Below, piece by piece: positions 48,954 through 58,501 of a stretch of 64,000 nt of DNA. Source of the DNA: Gordonia hongkongensis (lineage in GTDB: Bacteria; Actinomycetota; Actinomycetes; Mycobacteriales; Mycobacteriaceae); assembly GCF_023078355.1 (NCBI RefSeq), contig NZ_CP095552.1:186001-250000 (forward strand). Direction: 5' to 3'. Below the pieces are notes generated by a model. The model ran no database searches. It was given only the letters and a program-made list of their open reading frames with translations, and was not told the origin of the DNA. The position numbers were made by a program, and so were the translations under genes. How positions within the stretch are numbered: the first letter of the stretch is position 1; every line of letters starts with the position of its first letter.

Positions 48954-49915
48954 TGCAGCGGTGGACCACGTCGACCCTGGCCGTTGTGCGCGCGCAATAC
49001 ACAGGGAGGCATACAGCCGCCCCGTGCTTTCCTGCGTTGTTAGCATCCCAGCGAAATGACGACGGTAGGTGTGCTCATCGAGAAGTTGAGGGATCGCTGA
49101 CAGCGGCAGATCGATCAACGCGTCGTGATGATCGATCTGCAGGCCGACATGGCGGCGGGCTGAAAGCACCTGGACCACCAGCCAGCTCAACACCGGACTC
49201 TTTGCCGCGCGATTGACGATCCATCCTCTCGGGCCGCCCGGGACGTCCGGGATCAGATCGAACCACTCGGCCAACCGTGCGACGGCGTCCGCACTCTTCG
49301 GACTGGACAGAATCCCATCCGCCTCCGCCAGTGCTTCACCGCGGGTGACTGCACTTGTCGGCGGCTGAATACCCCACCGAGGCCCTCGAAGCTCAGTTGT
49401 GCGACCAGCGGCTTCGGCTTGGAGCTCTCCGGCCCATTCGACGAAACCCCTTGCGCGAGCCCGGGATGCGAGGTGAAGCAGAAGAGTGGTTAAGTTTCGG
49501 ACTTCTGCGAGGTACGCGGGGGGCGCGAGAGCGCCATCGAGAACGCTCGTTTCTTCGCCTTCGATAGCGGCCGTAACCCGCTTTGCGGTCCGAATTGCAC
49601 CTTCGGATGCAGCCGTCGGTTTCTCTCTCAGGATGGAGTGTCGGCAGGGAGCCGAGAATCCGAGCGGATTTCCGCACGGCTGGTGTTCATCGAGCCGAGG
49701 ACGCAGCGGACTGTGGTGTCGCGTTCGAAAGCGCCGGCCACAGCTTGAACACTCAGCGACCAGGTAGACGCCGTGGTCGGGACACACTGTCGACACCGGT
49801 AGCTTCCACGACAGCTGCCAGATTCCGTCGTGCGATAGGCAGAGTGGGCATAGTTGCGTCCCATGCTGCGGGAACCACCCCTGGCAAACGATGGCGCGGT
49901 AGCTCGCCCGATCGA
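48954..49915 (-). pseudogene. tniQ: Middle fragment of tniQ2
   Basis: About 320 codons without start or stop. It carries the TniQ zinc-finger signature: CPLC, then CPDH and CSSC. It continues in frame from the N-terminal piece across the IS21 target duplication (...PLDRASYRAIVCQGW...). It ends at about RPGSTWSTAAAS where the chromosomal block begins. Together the three pieces give about 547 codons, close to TniQ1 (520), so little of tniQ2 was lost. Confidence 0.82.
49908..49915. repeat. Left 8-bp target duplication of IS21 copy
   Basis: CCGATCGA directly precedes the IS left end (TGTCC) and recurs at 52438-52445 after the right end (TTGACA). Confidence 0.92.
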
Positions 49916-50031
49916 TGTCCATGGCCATGAGAAAGTCCCCACTGGTGGCCAGGTCGAGGTCCCCGCTGGTGGCCAGATAAAAGTCCCCACCCTGTGTTCG
50001 TCGTGTCGACCCGGAACTGAGGGCCCAGGCG

Positions 50032-51589
50032 ATGACGGTGAAGGTGCCAACCGATCACCATCACCGCCTGGGAGTTCCATTGAAGTCTGCGAAGGACCGT
50101 ATGGACATCATTTCTGCTTACCGAGAACTCGGAAGCTATCGCGCCGCAGCCGAGGTGTGCGGCACCACCCACAAGACCGTCAAACGTGTGGTCGACCGGT
50201 TCGAGGCCGACGATCAACCACCCGATCGCAAGGAACGGGCCCGCAACTACGACACCGTCGCCGAGCTGGTCGCCGAGCGAGTCGAGCGGTCACACGGCCG
50301 GATCACCGCCAAACGTCTGCTACCAGTAGCGCGAGCGGCGGGCTATGCAGGCTCGGCCCGCAACTTCCGTCGTCTCGTCGCCCAGGAGAAAACACAGTGG
50401 CGCCGTGATCACCATCGTGGGCGTCGCCCGGCAGTGTGGGCTCCGGGTGACTACCTGGTCATCGATTGGGCCGTGATCGGCGGCCTGCACATGTTCTGCG
50501 CGGTGTTGGCGTTCTCACGCTGGCGGTTCGTTCGGTTCGCCACCAATGAAACATCCACCACCACACTCGGATTCATCGCTGAAGCCTTTGAGGAGATCGG
50601 TGGAGTACCCAACAAGGTACTCGCTGATCGGATGGGCTGCCTCAAAGGTGGAGTCGTCGCCAACGTCGTCGTACCCACCCCCTCGTATGTGCGGTTTGCC
50701 ACCCACTACGGGTTCGCCCCGGATTTCTGTCACGGCGCCGATCCGGAATCGAAAGGGATCGTGGAGAACCTCTGCGGGTACGCGCAGTCAGATCTGGCGC
50801 AACCGTTGTGGACCGAAGCCAAGATCGCCGCTGGTCGTGACGACGTGCAGCTGGATGTGCACGCAGCGAACCGGGCCGCGCGGGACTGGTGTGTCGAGGT
50901 CAACACCCGCCGCCACAGCGACACACTGTGCGTGCCTGCTGAGCAACTCGATGTGGAACGAGAAGTGCTGTCGACGTTGCCATCTGCGGGCCCAAGTCGG
51001 CCCACCGCCGGTCACCCGAAAGGTCGATCGCCTCTCATGTATCCGGTACGCCTCGGCCCGCTACTCGGTACCCAACCGGCTCATCGGCACCACCGTGACC
51101 CTCATCCAGGACGGTGAACGGCTCCTGATCGCCGAACCCGCCTCAGGCGAGGTGATCGCCGAACATCTGCTGGCCGCACCCGGAGAGGTCGTCCTCAACG
51201 ATGACCACTACGGCGGGCCACGCACACCGCCCAGTCGTGCACCACGACCCAAAACCGCAGCAGAGAAGCAGTTCTGCGCTCTCGGTGAGGTTGCTGAGCA
51301 GTTCCTGGTCGGTGCCGCCGCGATCGGTAACACCCGCCTAAGCGGTGAACTCGACGACATCCTCGGGCTCGTCACCTCCCACGGCCACGAACAGGTGCTC
51401 ACCGCCCTGACCAGGGCGGTGGCATTCCGACGGTTCAAGGCCGCCGATGTGCGTTCGATCCTCGATGCCGGAGCCGGCACCCCCAACCCGCGACCGGCCG
51501 GCACAGCACTGCTCGGGCACCTGCCTACCGCGCCCACCCGCTCGCTGGATGCCTACAAGCTCGGCGCCGGCGACAAGGAGGTGTCATGA
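50032..51589 (+). pseudogene. istA: IstA transposase, frameshifted near 50983
   Basis: An N-terminal helix-turn-helix (YRAAAEVCGTTHKTVKRVVDR) is followed by an RNase-H core with D in YLVIDWAVIG, D in VLADRMG and E in GIVENLCGY. The first frame is coherent to codon 50980-50982 (LP) and the second from 50984 (LRAQVGPPPVTRKVDRL). Skipping T50983 gives a full-length ~518-residue IstA. The gene overlaps istB by ATGA. Whether the shift is real or a base-call error cannot be told. Confidence 0.88.
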
Positions 51590-52371
51590 CCACCACAACA
51601 TCGACATCAGTTGCACCAACAGTGCCGCCACTACCGGCCGACCTCGACCAAGCGCTACGCCGATTGAAGCTCGCCTCGATCCGCCGCACCGCACCCGAGG
51701 TACTGCTCACCGCGAAAACCCAGCGATGGACACCCGAAGAAGTGCTGCGGACCCTGGTCGAAGCCGAGATCGCCGCTCGTGATGCCTCCAACATCCGCAA
51801 CCGACTCAAAGCTGCCGGGTTCCCGGTCACCAAAACCCTGGAATCGTTCGACGTGGCCGCATCCTCCATCCCGGCCAACACCTTCGAATACCTATCCTCA
51901 CTGGAATGGGTTCGAGCCCAACACAATCTGGCCTTGATCGGCCCAGCCGGGACTGGCAAGAGTCACACCCTGATCGGGCTGGGGATCGCCGCAGTACACG
52001 CCGGACACAAAGTGCGGTACTTCACCGCCGCCGACCTCGTGGAGACCCTGTATCGCGGACTGGCCGACAACACCGTCGGCAAAACCATCGACACCCTGCT
52101 ACGCCAAGATCTGCTCATCCTCGACGAGATCGGATTCGCACCACTCGACGACACCGGCACCCAACTACTGTTCCGGCTCGTCGCCGGCGCCTACGAACGC
52201 CGCTCTCTCGCGATCGCCAGCCACTGGCCCTTCGAACAATGGGGACGATTCCTGCCCGAACACACCACCGCCGCCAGCATCCTCGACCGGCTCCTACACC
52301 ACGCCACCATCGTCATCACCGACGGCGACTCCTACCGCATGACACACCGAACGGAGGTACCACCCACCTAG
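51586..52371 (+). CDS. istB: IstB ATPase of IS21-family element
   Basis: 261 aa. It is an AAA+ helper of the DnaC/IstB family with Walker A LIGPAGTGKSHTLIGLG near residue 125 and Walker B DLLILDEIGFAPLD near 180. IstB binds DNA and activates IstA for target capture. The start overlaps the istA stop (ATGA). Confidence 0.93.
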   Translation: MTTTTSTSVAPTVPPLPADLDQALRRLKLASIRRTAPEVLLTAKTQRWTPEEVLRTLVEAEIAARDASNIRNRLKAAGFPVTKTLESFDVAASSIPANTFEYLSSLEWVRAQHNLALIGPAGTGKSHTLIGLGIAAVHAGHKVRYFTAADLVETLYRGLADNTVGKTIDTLLRQDLLILDEIGFAPLDDTGTQLLFRLVAGAYERRSLAIASHWPFEQWGRFLPEHTTAASILDRLLHHATIVITDGDSYRMTHRTEVPPT

Positions 52372-52437
52372 AACATCCCGCACAGGGTGGGGACTTTTAC
52401 CTGGCCACCAGCGGGGACATCAAACTGGCCGTTGACA

Positions 52438-52728
52438 CCGATCGAGCGGGTCGAAGCCGTCGAGGTTGAGTGGCGCGCCTCCGTCGTAACGCAACAAGGT
52501 CGAATTCTCGACGGCCGATGCCCCCAGCCCAGTGAGATCCACTATTCGGCCGACGAGCTCATCGCTAGGCCGGACCAGCATGAAAGCCGTCGAGACCGAC
52601 GATCCGTCCCGGTTCTCCTTGAGCATGCGGACAAGACTCTTGGTCGTCAGATCGTTCACAAGTGCAATCCGCTCGAGGTACGAATCAAGCGACTCGCGTG
52701 GATCGATTGCAACTCGAGCGGGGAGCAT
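52438..52728 (-). pseudogene. tniQ: N-terminal fragment of tniQ2
   Basis: Begins at ATG 52728, 64 nt after tniQ1 ends. The 94 codons before the IS contain the TniQ opening (PRESLDSYLERIALVNDL) and break at GFDPLDR, where the IS21 element enters. It was the fifth gene of the transposition operon. Confidence 0.83.
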
Positions 52729-52791
52729 TAGCTCAGCGGCTCCGTCGCCGTCGCGGTTTGGTAGCGCCCGCAGTCGGCGAGCGACTGGAAG

Positions 52792-54354
52792 TCACGCGCC
52801 CACACGAGTCCGGTCCTCTTCTGAGACTCGGTCCGAATCCACCACACCGAAGTCTCCACTCCCAACCTGACGCACAAGATCTTCGTCGGCGACGCAGATC
52901 GCTTCGGCGGCACTGCGAAGGATGAGACGGCCTTCAGGGTTGAGCGCAGCGTCAAATGCTTTCAGGTGTTCGGCGTCTGGCCGTGTACGCGGGCTATCAC
53001 AGGTTGCATCGAACCACATCCAAGATGCGGCGAGCCGGGCGCAGCCATCGAAGTTCCGGGCGGCTGCGGGCAGGGTGCCGACCAGGTCCGGCGGGGCGGC
53101 TTCAATCCTTCTTAACGCGTCGCGGCGCTCACGGTAGTTGACGAGCTCATCGAGGCATAGGGCTCGCGCCAGATTCATCGCATGGGCAATGTCGCTCTCG
53201 CGGTGGAAGATCGGAGTCCATTTCGGCCACGCCCCTATGCAAATCGAGTAGCTACCAGCTTTCGTCAGACGGTAGGTCGGCTCGTCGGCAAGGCTCCAAT
53301 GATCGCGCAACCGAACACATTGACTGAGAAGTAGCGCGACTCTGGAACGCCACAACCACTGGGCGGGGTCGAGCACGAACGGTTCGCCTTCTTGCCGGTA
53401 GATCCCTGGGATGTGGTCAAGCGTCAATTGCGTATGGCCAAGCGCCAGCCGGATCAGATCTTCGCCGCGTGGATGGCGGACTGAGCTCTTCGGTAACCGC
53501 ATGGTCTTGACAGTCTTCGCGCCTGTGCGGAGTACCCGTCGAGTGAAGACCTGCGAATCGGGTATTTCAGAATTCTCTGGTCGGACAGGAGTGGGACGTG
53601 GATGTGGAGATACTCGTGGTGTCAGCCACGTTCGCTGTTCTTCCCAGGCCATTGCGATGGCCAGTGCACGAACGGCAGGAGATCGCGGTAGCTCTTCCTC
53701 GGACTCGTGACTCGTCGCAAGATCTGCCGTCGCAGTGGTCACCAACTGAGCATCCGCTGGGATCCAGTGTGCAGATCCTCGACTGAGCCGACGAGCCACC
53801 GAGGGTAGTTCCGCGCGGAGACACTCAAGTCGGTCGAGTGCATCGAAGTCATTCGCAGATCTGTGCGCAGCGGACGAGACCTCCTTGCAGACCGACAGAA
53901 TCCGGTCGGGAACTCTGGTCAGCTGCGCAGTGCCGCTACCGGGCATGCCGATGAGGTGCCCGCAGTAGAAGCAGACCGGAGACAAAGCCAACGCCCACTC
54001 TCGCCGTGCCACTCCGTTTGGTGCGCAACGGCAATGCTGACCCCACTCACTTGCCAGCCAGCCTTCCTTCGCGAGCACTCGACTATGGCAGTCATCAAGG
54101 GTCATCGCCGAAATGCGCGAGAATGGCTGGCGCGTCAGCGTGGCCAGGTGCCGCAGAATCGGCTCGTAGTCAGACGCTGATCGCGGTAACTGACTTCGAC
54201 CAAGGATCTTGGTGACGGTGGTGCAATTCGCCGTCGCCGCGCGCGATACGAAGGACTCCAGCGATTCATCGTCGGCTGGAATCGGTCGAGCAGGCAGATA
54301 GCCGATACGAGGCTCTCGCATGGATAGCCCCCTTCCGTTGTCTGCCGGTGACAT
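52792..54354 (-). CDS. tniQ: TniQ-family target-selection protein 1
   Basis: 520 aa from ATG 54354, which overlaps the tnsC stop (TGATG). The N-terminal TniQ domain shows PADDESLESFVSRAATAN, a Cys pair near WGQHCRC, and a VCFYCGHLIG zinc site. The C-terminal ~300 residues are helical with the RLAASWMWFDATC motif shared with TniQ2. TniQ/TnsD proteins choose the target and recruit the AAA+ partner. Long TniQs (TnsD-like) usually read DNA directly; no attachment-site preference can be judged from one copy. Confidence 0.88.
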   Translation of the reverse strand: MSPADNGRGLSMREPRIGYLPARPIPADDESLESFVSRAATANCTTVTKILGRSQLPRSASDYEPILRHLATLTRQPFSRISAMTLDDCHSRVLAKEGWLASEWGQHCRCAPNGVARREWALALSPVCFYCGHLIGMPGSGTAQLTRVPDRILSVCKEVSSAAHRSANDFDALDRLECLRAELPSVARRLSRGSAHWIPADAQLVTTATADLATSHESEEELPRSPAVRALAIAMAWEEQRTWLTPRVSPHPRPTPVRPENSEIPDSQVFTRRVLRTGAKTVKTMRLPKSSVRHPRGEDLIRLALGHTQLTLDHIPGIYRQEGEPFVLDPAQWLWRSRVALLLSQCVRLRDHWSLADEPTYRLTKAGSYSICIGAWPKWTPIFHRESDIAHAMNLARALCLDELVNYRERRDALRRIEAAPPDLVGTLPAAARNFDGCARLAASWMWFDATCDSPRTRPDAEHLKAFDAALNPEGRLILRSAAEAICVADEDLVRQVGSGDFGVVDSDRVSEEDRTRVGA

Positions 54355-55436
54355 CACACCCTGCTCTGCTTGCTGCGGCGCCGAAGATCGATTTCCGCCT
54401 CTGCTGCGTGCGCTCGTTTACTGAGGCGGACTTCCTTCAGGTGTTCTGGGTTGATCGTGTGCGTGCCGTCGGCGATCGCTGCAAGTGTCGCAATGCGGAG
54501 GAGGCGTGTCGCGTCACCGACGTAGCCCTGAGATCGCTTCCAGATGGGCCCCGCGAGCTGTGAAGTGAGAAGCCCTTCGCTTGCCCGAGGGAGATGCGGA
54601 AGGAGATAACCTTCCAGCCCGTAGAGCAGTTGCTGCCACGCGTGTTGCTCCTCCGAAGTCTCGATTCCGTACGGACTGAAGCTCATTGGCTGGAGGCGGC
54701 CGATAAGCTGGGCATCGCTCATGGCTTCACTGGATTCGAGGTCTGTCCCAACCAGAATTAAGCTGGCGTTGAATTCGCCGAGCTCGGTGTTCATGTACTT
54801 CACGTGATCGAGGACCTCCCGGCCGCCCTTCCAGTTGGTACGCAGTAGATGGAAGTCGTCGATGAGAAGGGTGCGCACGCCGTGGCGTGCCAATGCCCTG
54901 ACCGCGGCGGTTGACGTCTGGTGGGCGGCGCCGCTGGCGGATAAGCGGAAGAAGTCAAGGACTTGGGAGTTGAATCCTTTGACCATCGAGCCAGATTGCA
55001 GGTTGACCCAAACGACGGGGCATAGGTCTGCGTCGATCGTTGGCTGAGGGTTCCACGTGGGCAGTTCTGCAGGGCCTTTCGGTGCGCCTACGATCCATTC
55101 CACGTATTTCCTTGTGGCCCAGCGGCGGACCGCCGTGCTCTTCCCGAGCGTGCTTGCACCTGTGACCGACGCTATTGCCTTCGCACCGGGGCCCGTTTCA
55201 GAATTCTCCTGCACGATCTCAGTGAGTCGGTCTGCGACTGCGCGGGTCTCGGCCGTTTCGACGTAGAGTCCATTCATCCATTGACGCAGCGCATCGACCG
55301 CCCGCGCGCGGTCCTCGGATGTCATCCTGTCCCAACCAGCCGACGTGTACAGAGGTGGTTCTGGCAACTCCGGTTTGGTGCAAGCCAAATGCCAAGCGAG
55401 GGAGTCCATCAGGAGTCGGCCCGCATCGTCGGCCAC
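54354..55436 (-). CDS. tnsC: TnsC/TniB-like AAA+ transposition regulator
   Basis: 360 aa. Walker A VTGASTLGKSTAVRRW near residue 92-107, Walker B GVRTLLIDDFHLLR near 190, and a sensor region LILVGTDLESS. It overlaps the end of tnsB by 28 nt and the start of tniQ1. TnsC polymerises on DNA, links TniQ-marked targets to the transposase and gives target immunity. It appears intact. Confidence 0.92.
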   Translation of the reverse strand: MADDAGRLLMDSLAWHLACTKPELPEPPLYTSAGWDRMTSEDRARAVDALRQWMNGLYVETAETRAVADRLTEIVQENSETGPGAKAIASVTGASTLGKSTAVRRWATRKYVEWIVGAPKGPAELPTWNPQPTIDADLCPVVWVNLQSGSMVKGFNSQVLDFFRLSASGAAHQTSTAAVRALARHGVRTLLIDDFHLLRTNWKGGREVLDHVKYMNTELGEFNASLILVGTDLESSEAMSDAQLIGRLQPMSFSPYGIETSEEQHAWQQLLYGLEGYLLPHLPRASEGLLTSQLAGPIWKRSQGYVGDATRLLRIATLAAIADGTHTINPEHLKEVRLSKRAHAAEAEIDLRRRSKQSRV

Positions 55437-57601
55437 GGGACGTCGAGGATGTCCAAGGGAACGTCGTCCTGGGGTGAATCGGTATGGGGCGTCTTGGTGC
55501 GTGCTTCGTTGCCGCCCGACTGAGTGGCTTCGTCGCGGGTTGCACCTTGGGCTGCCTGAGCTTCTTCGTGGTCTTTGCGCGATTGTTCAACTCTGCGGTG
55601 CGCGGCTGACAGTTTGGCAGTCCAGTCAGTTGGAACGGGCCCAGAGGTGAGTTCCGTGAGCTCGTCGAGGATCTGCCGCTGCGCTGAGCCCCGACTCAGA
55701 ATGTGGTTGCCGCCGCGTTCGCGGACGCGCCGCCTAACAGCCTGAACGATCGTATCGGTCATCGGCGCGTCAGTGAAGAAAGATCCTCGCCACGCAACGG
55801 GGCGTACACGGCCGGTCTCGGGGTGCGGGAACCAGATGCTCGACAAGTCGTGCGGGTCGACAAGAAAGGGAACCTTGTTGTCGTCGTCCCTGAACTGGCC
55901 CCGTGCGACATTCCGGAAATCATCGAGTAGCTTGCCGTCGTAGACCATCTCAGCAAACTCGACACCTGCGACTCCGACTGTGCCCCACTTGACCGGAAGC
56001 ATCTGATAGATCATGTCTGCACGCTGCGGTACGTCGATACGGCCGGTGACGTCGAGCATGATGTCCCAGAGCTCCAAAGGACTGGTGCGAGCGGTGGGCT
56101 CACCACCGATAACCAAGCCTGTGTGCCACGACCGGTGGTAGTCCAAGGCGACGAATCGCCGAAGGTGTTCTTCCAGTTCGGCGGCCGTGACCAATGCCTC
56201 CTCGGCGACCAATCGGCCGCGCTCCGAGGTATTGCGACCTTTGTAGCCAGGGAGCTGTTGAACGGCCCGCTGTAGCGTCTCGTGCCAGCGTTCAACGTGG
56301 GGGTTGTCCGTTGGCTTTTTCCCGCGACTGAGCAACAAGTCAATCCCGAAGTCACGCAGAATCGCGCGGAAGTGATCGGACACGAAGATCGAACCGTGGT
56401 CGGCGCGGATCGCGTCCGGCATGACGCCAGGGATGTGGTGCTCTCCTTGAAGCGTAGTGAAATCGGGTGCAACACTTCTGCGCCCAACCTTGACCGCGAC
56501 ATCAGAAGCGTCGACGACTTGGGGCAAACCGGCCCAGCGCCAGTGACTGATGGTGGTGCCCTCCACCATCATCGAGAACGGGCGGCAGATGTCGTAAAGA
56601 AGTAGCCCGGCATCGATTCCATCGGCGCTCTTCGGCACCACGCGCAGTGCGAGGATCACTCTGGTGGCGACGTCGATCGCAGTGAGGATTTCGACGCTGA
56701 AGGGTCGCCCGAGAAGCGGGTCATATACGAGGTTATCCGCCCTCGTGGCGTCGATGGCGACTATTTGCCCAGGCCTGATTGCGGGGAAGTGCTCTTTGCC
56801 CGATACGCGCTGTAGCGACCGGCTTCTCTGGGTGCGGGTTGTTGCGCCCGCGCCCCGTTTGAGGTGCGCGAGATACTCTGCCGTCAGGCGCTGCGGCGTG
56901 GAGACATTCACGTGCCCTGCACGCTTGAGCTCAACCTTGATCCGCCGATCAAGCTCGCTGATGTTGACGTCCGCCCGATCTCCGTCCAGGGTGGCGAAGA
57001 CCAACTCAGCAACAGTCCGATAGCGCTCATCGATTCGCTCCCACGTCTGTTCGCGACGCAGGGATCTGGCATCGAGGAGCCCGAGTAGTCCGTCGCGTTT
57101 CCAAGCACGCACCCAGTTGCGGATGGTGCTGTCGACCGGAGCCGATCGCTTGATCTCACCGTTCGCGATGCGGCGTTGTAGGGCACGATCTCCCGCAGCT
57201 TCTTGCTGCAACGCGACCGCCATCGCGCGACAGCGCGCCGCCTCGGAGACGCCGAAGCCTTCACCGAAGGGTGGGCGCGGTTCGCCGTCGCGCGCGAGTT
57301 CGGCGTGACCGTCCCGGTAGCCGGTCAGTATCTCTTGCACGATTTCAAGTTTGTCGAGGGCGGCTCGGCGCGTTTCCTCAGACAGGCCATCCCAGTACGG
57401 GCGGAGCGCCGGTCTGATTGGCGCTACATCGCCATCGACCACGAGTCGCACCTCGGCGAGTTCGGGCCAATCGACGTGCAAGGAATCGCCGACGCTGGTG
57501 CGGAGGTCTACGCCGGCCGCTGATACCGCTGTCACCAGACCGGTTCCCCACTCAGTCAGAAGTCGGCCACCGACCTCAACCACTGTGCGACTTGTGTCCA
57601 T
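55409..57601 (-). CDS. tnsB: TnsB/TniA-like DDE transposase
   Basis: 730 aa. N-terminal winged-helix and helix-turn-helix region (about 120-250) for end binding. The integrase core has D near 284 (IVAIDATRADN), D near 401 (IRADHGSIF) and E near 437 (NPHVERWHETL), followed by a Mu-type beta-barrel and a charged C-terminal tail for TnsC contact. It cuts 3' ends and joins them to the target. ATG 57601 overlaps the tnsA stop (TAATG). Confidence 0.94.
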   Translation of the reverse strand: MDTSRTVVEVGGRLLTEWGTGLVTAVSAAGVDLRTSVGDSLHVDWPELAEVRLVVDGDVAPIRPALRPYWDGLSEETRRAALDKLEIVQEILTGYRDGHAELARDGEPRPPFGEGFGVSEAARCRAMAVALQQEAAGDRALQRRIANGEIKRSAPVDSTIRNWVRAWKRDGLLGLLDARSLRREQTWERIDERYRTVAELVFATLDGDRADVNISELDRRIKVELKRAGHVNVSTPQRLTAEYLAHLKRGAGATTRTQRSRSLQRVSGKEHFPAIRPGQIVAIDATRADNLVYDPLLGRPFSVEILTAIDVATRVILALRVVPKSADGIDAGLLLYDICRPFSMMVEGTTISHWRWAGLPQVVDASDVAVKVGRRSVAPDFTTLQGEHHIPGVMPDAIRADHGSIFVSDHFRAILRDFGIDLLLSRGKKPTDNPHVERWHETLQRAVQQLPGYKGRNTSERGRLVAEEALVTAAELEEHLRRFVALDYHRSWHTGLVIGGEPTARTSPLELWDIMLDVTGRIDVPQRADMIYQMLPVKWGTVGVAGVEFAEMVYDGKLLDDFRNVARGQFRDDDNKVPFLVDPHDLSSIWFPHPETGRVRPVAWRGSFFTDAPMTDTIVQAVRRRVRERGGNHILSRGSAQRQILDELTELTSGPVPTDWTAKLSAAHRRVEQSRKDHEEAQAAQGATRDEATQSGGNEARTKTPHTDSPQDDVPLDILDVPWPTMRADS

Positions 57602-58329
57602 TACGCCACCAGTCCTGCGCGCACTGGCGTTTCCATCGTCAATCGCTTCGAGAGGTTGGTATCCAGTTCGCCGGACCAGACCATGTGCCAGACCACGGCG
57701 ATGGCCTCCCCGTTTCCGGTATCCAGACGAAATAGGGAGCCCAGAGTCGCGGCGTCGTTACTTGCTTCCTTCCCGATCTCGCCAGCCACCTGGTCATACC
57801 AGGAAGGCCTTCGGCGGTAGCCGTGCAGCCACAGAAGGTTTAGGCGTTCTACGCGGTCGAGCCCGTTGAATACCTCGTGGCGCCATCCCACATTCGCGCA
57901 GGCGGCCTCGACCATTGCGACCTGAAGCTTGAATTTGTCGTCCATCTTGTGCGGCAGGCGTGCATTCCAGAGCGTTACCGACCCGGTGTCGTCAAGGCTG
58001 AGTAAGTCGGGCGTGTTTTTCGCCGAGGACGATCCGCCCCGCTTCAGCTGACACGGTTGCGGTACCAGCGCGACGACATCGTGGAGCCGGTCCAGGCGTC
58101 GCAAGAGGTCATGCTCGAGGCCCGACTCGAGTTCAAGGTGGTCGCGCATGGTCAGTGAATACGCAGTGACCGGTATGTGCCGTTGTCGCTCCGACGATCG
58201 AGGCTTGCGAATCGGAACTACACGTGCAAGATCCGGCGGACCGTCAGACTGCCAGTTCCACACACGGGACACCTTGTCGCCAGCGAATCGGAACCGCCAA
58301 GTCACCGCCGCGCCGGAACTCTCGGTCAA
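57601..58329 (-). CDS. tnsA: TnsA-like endonuclease with altered catalytic motif
   Basis: 242 aa from TTG 58329, with GGAGG about 7-8 nt upstream. It fits the TnsA-like heteromeric transposase endonuclease: SGLEHDLLRRLD (E72), a QP strand, then TPDLL (D108). The third motif, normally Q/E-x-K, reads N122-A-R124 (TLWNARLP). The Lys-to-Arg change may keep a basic residue, but activity needs testing. TnsA cuts the 5' ends so that Tn7-type elements move by cut-and-paste. It is the first gene of the transposition operon. Confidence 0.82.
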   Translation of the reverse strand: MTESSGAAVTWRFRFAGDKVSRVWNWQSDGPPDLARVVPIRKPRSSERQRHIPVTAYSLTMRDHLELESGLEHDLLRRLDRLHDVVALVPQPCQLKRGGSSSAKNTPDLLSLDDTGSVTLWNARLPHKMDDKFKLQVAMVEAACANVGWRHEVFNGLDRVERLNLLWLHGYRRRPSWYDQVAGEIGKEASNDAATLGSLFRLDTGNGEAIAVVWHMVWSGELDTNLSKRLTMETPVRAGLVA

Positions 58330-58354
58330 GTGACACCTCCGCTTCGGCAGGAAT

Positions 58355-58378
58355 TAGCAGCAAATCTAGCAAGAAATC
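58355..58378. repeat. Tandem 12-bp TAGCARSAAATC repeat upstream of tnsA
   Basis: TAGCAGCAAATC (58355-58366) and TAGCAAGAAATC (58367-58378) are back to back, 26 bp upstream of the tnsA start. A third copy, TAGCAGGAAATC, lies at 59444-59455 near the right end. They look like operator sites for the transposition operon or accessory transposase sites. The rest of 58330-58501, between the divergent tnsA and EcsC-like genes, shows nothing else. Confidence 0.5.
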
Positions 58379-58501
58379 GAGGTCGGAGAGCCGCTAAGGG
58401 AGGAAGTCGACAAACGGTCAGCGAGGCATTTCGCGTGATAGGCCGACGTCTCCTCCGCCCCATCAGCGGTCCGTGTCGGAAGGTTGCTATAGGTTGCTCC
58501 C

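Larger units (their letters stand above)
49916..52437 (+). mobile_element. IS21-family insertion sequence in tniQ2
   Basis: 2,522 bp with TGT...ACA ends and istA-istB. Both ends carry several copies of a GGTGGCCAG...GTCCCC block (left 49930-49993, right 52381-52425), the multiple transposase sites typical of IS21. An 8-bp duplication, CCGATCGA, flanks it at 49908-49915 and 52438-52445. Removal restores the tniQ2 frame. The istA frame is shifted, so this copy may be inactive. Confidence 0.93.

Noticed and set aside
47832..49928. The minus-strand frame 49928-48243 read as one 561-aa protein
   Set aside because: Only 48954-49915 is TniQ. The remainder is antisense to the truncated PQQ-like gene and has no protein character.
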